DNA from: an uncultured Porphyromonadaceae bacterium
GTDB lineage: Bacteria; Bacteroidota; Bacteroidia; Bacteroidales; Muribaculaceae
NCBI GenBank assembly: GCA_900555165.1
Contig: USKE01000051.1
Coordinates: 1-10,309 of the forward strand
Length of the DNA stretch: 10,309 bases
Reading direction: 5' to 3'
Shown here piece by piece: positions 5,054 through 10,309 of this stretch (position 1 is the stretch's first letter; every line of letters starts with the position of its first letter). The notes below the pieces were generated by a model. The model had not been told where the DNA came from and ran no database searches. It was given only the letters and a program-made list of their open reading frames with translations. Made by a program: the position numbers and the translations under genes.

Positions 5054-8000
5054 ATGCAAAAAAAGATACTTGCATCTATCTTGGTGACACCGCTGGCTTT
5101 CAACGCCTTGGCCGACGCCAACTTAGACTATCTTAAGGATCCCTCGCAGTGGACAGAGTCAGGTATCAGCGGCGACGCTGATGTCTTCACCGACACCGAG
5201 GGCGGTTACAAAGCCGAATCTGTAATCGGTATCGGCACCTTCACGCAGACCATCAAGAATCTGCCCAAAGGCACATACCGTGTCTCTCTCCAGAACCCTG
5301 AAAACGCACAGGTTACAGTAAAGATCGGCGCACAGGAAATCAAGCCCGGCACCGATACGTTCGAATTCAACATCAGCCTGGAGAAAGCCGACGTCACCAT
5401 CACAATCGCCGCCATCGACCAGTCGAAGACCTACTCATTCGCCAACCCGACACTTGAGCTGGTTTACGATTTCGACGCACAGCAGACACTGCTGACCGAC
5501 GCCCTCGGCGCCGTGACTCTCGAGACCGTGAACCCCGACGACAAGAGCGCCGAGGCCGTACAGCTCCGCAAGGACAAGGCCGCCCTCGAAAGCCGCATCG
5601 CCGCCATCACCGGCAATATCGCCGAGCTTGACAACGAAACTCTCGACACCTACAAGAAGTTCCATCTCTACAACACCCCCAACGACATCGCAGCCGCAAT
5701 CACACAGCTTGCCGCCGATGCCAAGTCTTACAACGACAGGGTTACAGCAGAGAACGACCTCTACGACACCATCAAGGCCAACACCGACGCAAAGACCGCT
5801 CTTCTCGCCGGCGCGACCGACCTGCGCACCGCCCTGCAGGCCGTGCAGACCAAGATCAACGCCACCAACAACGACTACGTCAAGGAACAGTGCAATCCCG
5901 GCGTGACTGTAATCGGCAACGAGATCACTGCCTACGAGAATGCCATCAAAGAGGCATACAAAGACCTCACTAAGAAAGGCATCACTTTCGACGCCGCCCA
6001 GCATGGCGTAATCAGCCAGGAAATCTCAGACCTCAGCAACAAGGTTGACCAGGCTCTCGCCGACTGGAACGCATACCAGGCATTCCAGCAGAAGAAGGTA
6101 GAGCTGATGACCGCCTTCGACCAGGCCTGGACCCTCATCGCCGAACTCAAGGGTATCGAAGGTTTCGACACCATCTATACCCAGATGATTTCGGTATGGC
6201 AGACCCAGATCAACGACAAGTACAACGACACGCTTAACGGTTTCGGCATCAAGACGGATGTAATCGAGGGCGCCGCCGGTTTTGTAACCGATGACATCGC
6301 CAACGCAGAGGCCGCCATCAAGTTCATCAACAACGTGCTTGCCGCCGCACAGGAAATGGTAAAGAACCAGAACGACGCCATGACCGCCGCCAACTCGGCA
6401 TACGACGCCGTTGCTACCCGTTTCAACACCTTCCTGCACAAGCTCGTTCCTGAGCAGTACGCCGCCCAGTACCAGCAGCAAATCGCCGACATCCGCGAGG
6501 CTCTCGCCAGCGTGCGCACCAACATCGACGAGGAGTACACACGCCACAACCTCACCGCCGAGGACTACGAGACCGCACTGGCCGACATCACCGCCCAGAT
6601 CGACGACCTCGAGGAATTCCTCACCCACACTACCCCGCTGATCACCCTGGCACAGGATCTGGCCGCCCTCAAAGTATATATCATCGAAGAGTCGAAGAAA
6701 GCCGACCTGAAGAACACCGAGGGTGAGACCATCGTCGACATCTACTCGAAATTCCTCGGCACATTCGAATCGCTCCAGGGCTCGATCGACGACCTCACGC
6801 TTGAATCCACACCCGAAGAGATCAAGGTAGTGGCCGACGGTATCGCCGCCGAGAAGGTGAACGCCAAGAACCTCATCGACGCCTTCGAAGCCGCCAATGT
6901 CGCAGTCAAGGCCTTCGCCGCCGACCTCAACACCCTCAAGGGCGTGGTTGACGCAAAAGAGATTTTCAAAGGCAGCGCTTACAACAAGAACACCTTCCTC
7001 AACGGCACCTACAAGGGCCTGACCAACGACCTCGCCGGGTTCAATGATGACCTGACCGCGGCCGCCGCCCTCAACGCCCAGGATTGCTATGAGGCCGCCA
7101 AGGCACTGTCGGAAACAATCGCCCAGTACGACGCCGAGACCCGGGTAGACAACGCCACCAAAGAGTTCGAGACCGACGCCACCGAGGCCAACTACAAGGT
7201 TGTGGAGAATCTGCTTGCACAGACCAAGACCAACCAGGCCACCGGCGAATATCTCTACAAAGAGACAATCGACTTCACGGCCGTGGATACCGAGCTGGCC
7301 CGCATCGACGGCAACCTCGACACAGCCGAAGGCACCACTCCCACCCCCGTCAAGGACTTCACTCAGGTCGACAAAGATCTCAAGGAACTTATCACCGACA
7401 TCAACGGAATCCAGGCCGAAATCGACGCCCTCAAGGCCAACGAAAAGGCATATCAGGATCTCTGGAACCTCGCCACTCCGAATCTCGACGACCTGCTGGC
7501 CGAGCTTATCCAGCACAACATCGACACATCGCTCACACCGGCCGAGGAATATTACGCCAACCTTATCAACGGTGACGACAACGCATCGAGCCTCGCCGCC
7601 CAGATCCAGAAGATCAAGGACGCCATCGATGCCGCCCACACCGGCAAGACAGCTGTCGAGGAGAAAGATGCCCTCACTGCCGACATCACCGCCATGGAGA
7701 ACGCCATCGGCGCAATGAAACAGGCCATCACCGACAACGAGACTGCCCACAACGCACAGCTCGCCGCCTCTGACCGCATCCGCAAGACCATCAACGACTA
7801 CATCGACGAGATCAACGACGCCGCAATCGCAAGCGGCGCTCCCGCCAGCCTCGTAGCCGACTGGATCTCGGCCCTGAACGGCCTGCTCAAAGAGGGCGCC
7901 ACCGTCAACGATGTGGATGTCACCGGTCTCGTGCCCGTTGACCGCGATGTCAATCAGGCATACGGCGAAGGCGCATCGCAGAGCAACGACAGCGACTTCC

Positions 8001-10309
8001 AGGCATATTACAAGGCCATCGAGGATGCCGCAAACGCCATATACAGCGATTACGACAACCAGTACGGCCAGCGCGTCTTCGACACCAACGCCAACACCAC
8101 CCAGGGTTGGGCAGGCACGCTCAACGACATGAACAAGGCCTACACCGACGCCATCAACACCTACAACGACTTCACCTACAAGCTGCACAACGAGAATTAC
8201 CGTGCGGTAATCATCCCCGTTGTCAAGACCCACGAGGGCATTTTCCAGTACTATCAGGAGATCGCCCAGGTCAACGAGGCGTTCAAGACATGGCTCGCCG
8301 ACCAGAACAGCGCCAAGCATGTCATCACCGAGGCCGAATATGCCGCACAGGTGAAGACCGCCACCGACCTCATCGCCGAAATCAACGGCAAGGTCGACCT
8401 GATGGTACAGCAGGTGAACGCCGCCGCCGTAAACTACTACAACACACTTTACGGCCAGTGTTTCTTCGCCATCAACCAGGCAAAGACCACACTCGAGAAC
8501 GCCGGTCTCACCACCGCCGAGGCTGTGAAGGCTCTTGCCAACGCACAGGGCTATCTCGACGCCGCCAACTCGATGCATGCCGCCGCAGTGGCAGAGAATC
8601 CCGGCAACATCATACTGCCTATGGACAACGTTGCCGACCAGCTTGACCTGGTGCAGCCCGCTATCGACCTCAACAGCGCCGCACTCGGCAAATGGGACGC
8701 AAGTTTCGCCGACGCCACCGCCGCCTTCAACGCACTTGGCGAGCGCCTCGACAAATGCGGCGAGACCATCAAGAACGCCAATATCGCCGCCCTCGTGGCT
8801 CATGTCGTTGCCGCCGATGCTCTTGATTACGCCGCCCAGAACGACAAGTCGCTCATCGACAATCTCAAGGCACAGCTCGACCAGCTCGCCCAGATTCTCG
8901 CCGACGCCGAAAACATCGTCACGGCAGCCGAACAGCTCAAGGCCAATATCGACGCCGAGAACGCCGCTCACGATAACTACTATAACATAGTCATCCCCGG
9001 TCTTGAAGACGCCTACAAGGCTCTCGTAGAGTATGTGAACTCGCTGTCGAGCGCCGAGGAGACCAACCTCCAGGCCGCCAAGGTGGCAGTCGACAATGTG
9101 AAGGAAGTGATTGCACGCAACCACGACCAGCTCACCGTTCCTGCCAACGAAACCGCCATCAACAACGCCATCACAGCCGCTTACGGCCAGATTGACGCCG
9201 CATACCTCACCGCCTTCGGTTTCGAGAAAGACGCCCTGAACAAACTGCTTGCCGACACCAAGGTAGCGTTCAACAACAGCAAGGTCAACGGCAATCTCGA
9301 CACCGCTACGCTCAACGGCTACGACGAGGCTATCCGCCAGCTTGACGGCAAGATCCAGGTGATGACCAACGGCATCACCGTCGCCGACAAGGATACCTTC
9401 CGCACCAACGCCCAGGCTTACGCCCAGCAGCTCAGCGACATCTACGTGGCGCTGATGAAGTCGTACACCATCGTCGAGAGCGACCAGGTTGTAAGCGGCG
9501 GCGACCCGCTGCCCGGCATCATCGATGCTCTGCAGGCCCAGTTCGACAAAACCGAGACTGCCATCAGCGAAGCCCAGGCTGTGCTTGACGGCGCATCTGA
9601 CGAGGCCAAGGCCCTCATGGGCGATGCCGTACAGCAGTACGCCGACGAGCTCACCGCCCTCAGCACCGCTCTGGGCAACCAGAAGAGCGGCTGGGAGGCC
9701 GACGGCAATGTCGTTGTAATCAGCAAGGACAAATACGCCCAGGCAATGACCGACATCCTCGGCCAGGCTGACAACCTGAAGACACAGATCAGCAATGCCG
9801 TACAGACCGCCCAGCAGGAGGCCGACCGCCGTGCCGCCAGCGACGCCCAGTACGACGCCCTCAACACCGAGCTGCAGGGTTACCGCGACACTCTCGAGGC
9901 TCTCCGCACTACTGCCGAAGAGTTCGGCGTACTCGACCGCTACGAGGGTATGCTCGACAACATCGAGCGCATGATCAACGTGGCTCAGGACGACATCGAC
10001 GCACTGAAACCCGCCTACGGACTCACTGCCCAGACCCAGCTCACCAACAAGAGCGCAATTACCTCTCAGCTTGCATCGGCAACCGCCAACATCCCTGCAG
10101 CCAACGAGGTGCTGAAGGCACGCGCCGCCGTAGAGTCGGCCATGGATGCTGTCATCGGCAATATCGTTCCCTCGGTCAAGAGCGAACTCGAGACCAAGGT
10201 CAACGACCTCATCACCCGTTACAACAACCTGTATGACGCAGTAGCGGCAAGCACGACATTCAACCCCGACCAGCTCGATGAGTTCATAAACACCCTGGCC
10301 GGCTACCGC
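5054..10309 (+). CDS. Giant exported helical-repeat protein, probable surface protein (partial, 3' end outside window)
   Basis: The frame opens with ATG at 5054 and runs without a stop for 1752 codons to the last base, so the full protein is larger. Residues 1-20 (MQKKILASILVTPLAFNALA) form a signal peptide with likely cleavage before Asp21. Residues about 30-141 are beta-rich (FTQTIKNLPKGTYRVSL, VTVKIG, VTITIA, FANPTLELVYDF) and resemble the small jelly-roll, carbohydrate-binding-like modules of Bacteroidetes surface proteins. From about 142 on, all is predicted helical bundle, rich in Ala, Asp, Asn, Thr, Gln and Leu, visibly acidic, with only four cysteines (280, 678, 1136, 1235). A degenerate motif with an aromatic about five or six residues before Pro recurs near 809, 1055, 1315 and 1605 (Thr in place of Pro). 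No catalytic motif, membrane span after the signal peptide, or sorting signal is seen in this part; a sorting domain could lie beyond the edge. I do not recognise a named family. Confidence 0.92.
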   Translation, partial: MQKKILASILVTPLAFNALADANLDYLKDPSQWTESGISGDADVFTDTEGGYKAESVIGIGTFTQTIKNLPKGTYRVSLQNPENAQVTVKIGAQEIKPGTDTFEFNISLEKADVTITIAAIDQSKTYSFANPTLELVYDFDAQQTLLTDALGAVTLETVNPDDKSAEAVQLRKDKAALESRIAAITGNIAELDNETLDTYKKFHLYNTPNDIAAAITQLAADAKSYNDRVTAENDLYDTIKANTDAKTALLAGATDLRTALQAVQTKINATNNDYVKEQCNPGVTVIGNEITAYENAIKEAYKDLTKKGITFDAAQHGVISQEISDLSNKVDQALADWNAYQAFQQKKVELMTAFDQAWTLIAELKGIEGFDTIYTQMISVWQTQINDKYNDTLNGFGIKTDVIEGAAGFVTDDIANAEAAIKFINNVLAAAQEMVKNQNDAMTAANSAYDAVATRFNTFLHKLVPEQYAAQYQQQIADIREALASVRTNIDEEYTRHNLTAEDYETALADITAQIDDLEEFLTHTTPLITLAQDLAALKVYIIEESKKADLKNTEGETIVDIYSKFLGTFESLQGSIDDLTLESTPEEIKVVADGIAAEKVNAKNLIDAFEAANVAVKAFAADLNTLKGVVDAKEIFKGSAYNKNTFLNGTYKGLTNDLAGFNDDLTAAAALNAQDCYEAAKALSETIAQYDAETRVDNATKEFETDATEANYKVVENLLAQTKTNQATGEYLYKETIDFTAVDTELARIDGNLDTAEGTTPTPVKDFTQVDKDLKELITDINGIQAEIDALKANEKAYQDLWNLATPNLDDLLAELIQHNIDTSLTPAEEYYANLINGDDNASSLAAQIQKIKDAIDAAHTGKTAVEEKDALTADITAMENAIGAMKQAITDNETAHNAQLAASDRIRKTINDYIDEINDAAIASGAPASLVADWISALNGLLKEGATVNDVDVTGLVPVDRDVNQAYGEGASQSNDSDFQAYYKAIEDAANAIYSDYDNQYGQRVFDTNANTTQGWAGTLNDMNKAYTDAINTYNDFTYKLHNENYRAVIIPVVKTHEGIFQYYQEIAQVNEAFKTWLADQNSAKHVITEAEYAAQVKTATDLIAEINGKVDLMVQQVNAAAVNYYNTLYGQCFFAINQAKTTLENAGLTTAEAVKALANAQGYLDAANSMHAAAVAENPGNIILPMDNVADQLDLVQPAIDLNSAALGKWDASFADATAAFNALGERLDKCGETIKNANIAALVAHVVAADALDYAAQNDKSLIDNLKAQLDQLAQILADAENIVTAAEQLKANIDAENAAHDNYYNIVIPGLEDAYKALVEYVNSLSSAEETNLQAAKVAVDNVKEVIARNHDQLTVPANETAINNAITAAYGQIDAAYLTAFGFEKDALNKLLADTKVAFNNSKVNGNLDTATLNGYDEAIRQLDGKIQVMTNGITVADKDTFRTNAQAYAQQLSDIYVALMKSYTIVESDQVVSGGDPLPGIIDALQAQFDKTETAISEAQAVLDGASDEAKALMGDAVQQYADELTALSTALGNQKSGWEADGNVVVISKDKYAQAMTDILGQADNLKTQISNAVQTAQQEADRRAASDAQYDALNTELQGYRDTLEALRTTAEEFGVLDRYEGMLDNIERMINVAQDDIDALKPAYGLTAQTQLTNKSAITSQLASATANIPAANEVLKARAAVESAMDAVIGNIVPSVKSELETKVNDLITRYNNLYDAVAASTTFNPDQLDEFINTLAGYR

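Noticed and set aside
6026..9124. Minus-strand open frame of 1032 residues
   Set aside because: It is exactly codon-aligned with the plus-strand giant gene, starts with GTG at a His codon of that gene and stops at a Ser TCA codon (6026-6028). It is low-complexity with no domain, and absence of TTA/CTA/TCA in the sense strand explains it.

Overview
The window looks like chromosome of a Bacteroidales bacterium, plausibly Muribaculaceae. No start codon is preceded by a clear Shine-Dalgarno sequence. Several intergenic regions carry TAnnTTTG-like -7 promoter elements of the Bacteroidetes type. A small DUF2582-type winged-helix protein is present, and coding DNA is fairly GC-rich against AT-rich promoters. 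The family-level placement is inference from gene content and style; no 16S or other marker is present.

Layout from left to right. The 3' end of an Ala/Lys-rich helical protein (+, stop at 101-103) is followed by a 9-bp tandem repeat and a strong bidirectional hairpin terminator. Two minus-strand genes read toward that terminator: the ribosome-assembly GTPase rsgA (1265-2278) and a secreted endonuclease/exonuclease/phosphatase-fold protein (224-1168), separated by a second 9-bp-period repeat. An AT-rich divergent promoter region (2279-2582) separates rsgA from a 72-residue winged-helix protein on the plus strand. A strongly structured intergenic block (two nested hairpins, then another run of the first 9-bp repeat) precedes a BCP-type thiol peroxidase (3018-3470). 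This gene converges, with a single base between stop codons, on a complete tyrosine recombinase (minus strand, stop at 3472).

A 367-bp AT-rich region separates the recombinase from the largest object in the window: a plus-strand gene starting at 5054 that stays open for 1752 codons to the last base. It encodes an exported protein with a signal peptide, a small beta-rich domain and then more than 1600 residues of Ala/Asp/Asn-rich helical repeats. It is probably a giant surface or extracellular filamentous protein. Its codon choice keeps the mirror frame on the minus strand free of stops for more than 4 kb, which produces a spurious antisense frame of about 1030 residues that should not be annotated.

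The left half is ordinary housekeeping and stress content (ribosome maturation, peroxide defence, a secreted nuclease-like enzyme) with unusual intergenic repeats. The right half, a lone site-specific recombinase facing away from a giant exported protein, is the part most likely to hold undescribed biology. The intergenic region between them has an outward-facing imperfect inverted repeat and a G7 tract inside a candidate promoter. Both could allow phase variation, but neither is proven by sequence alone.
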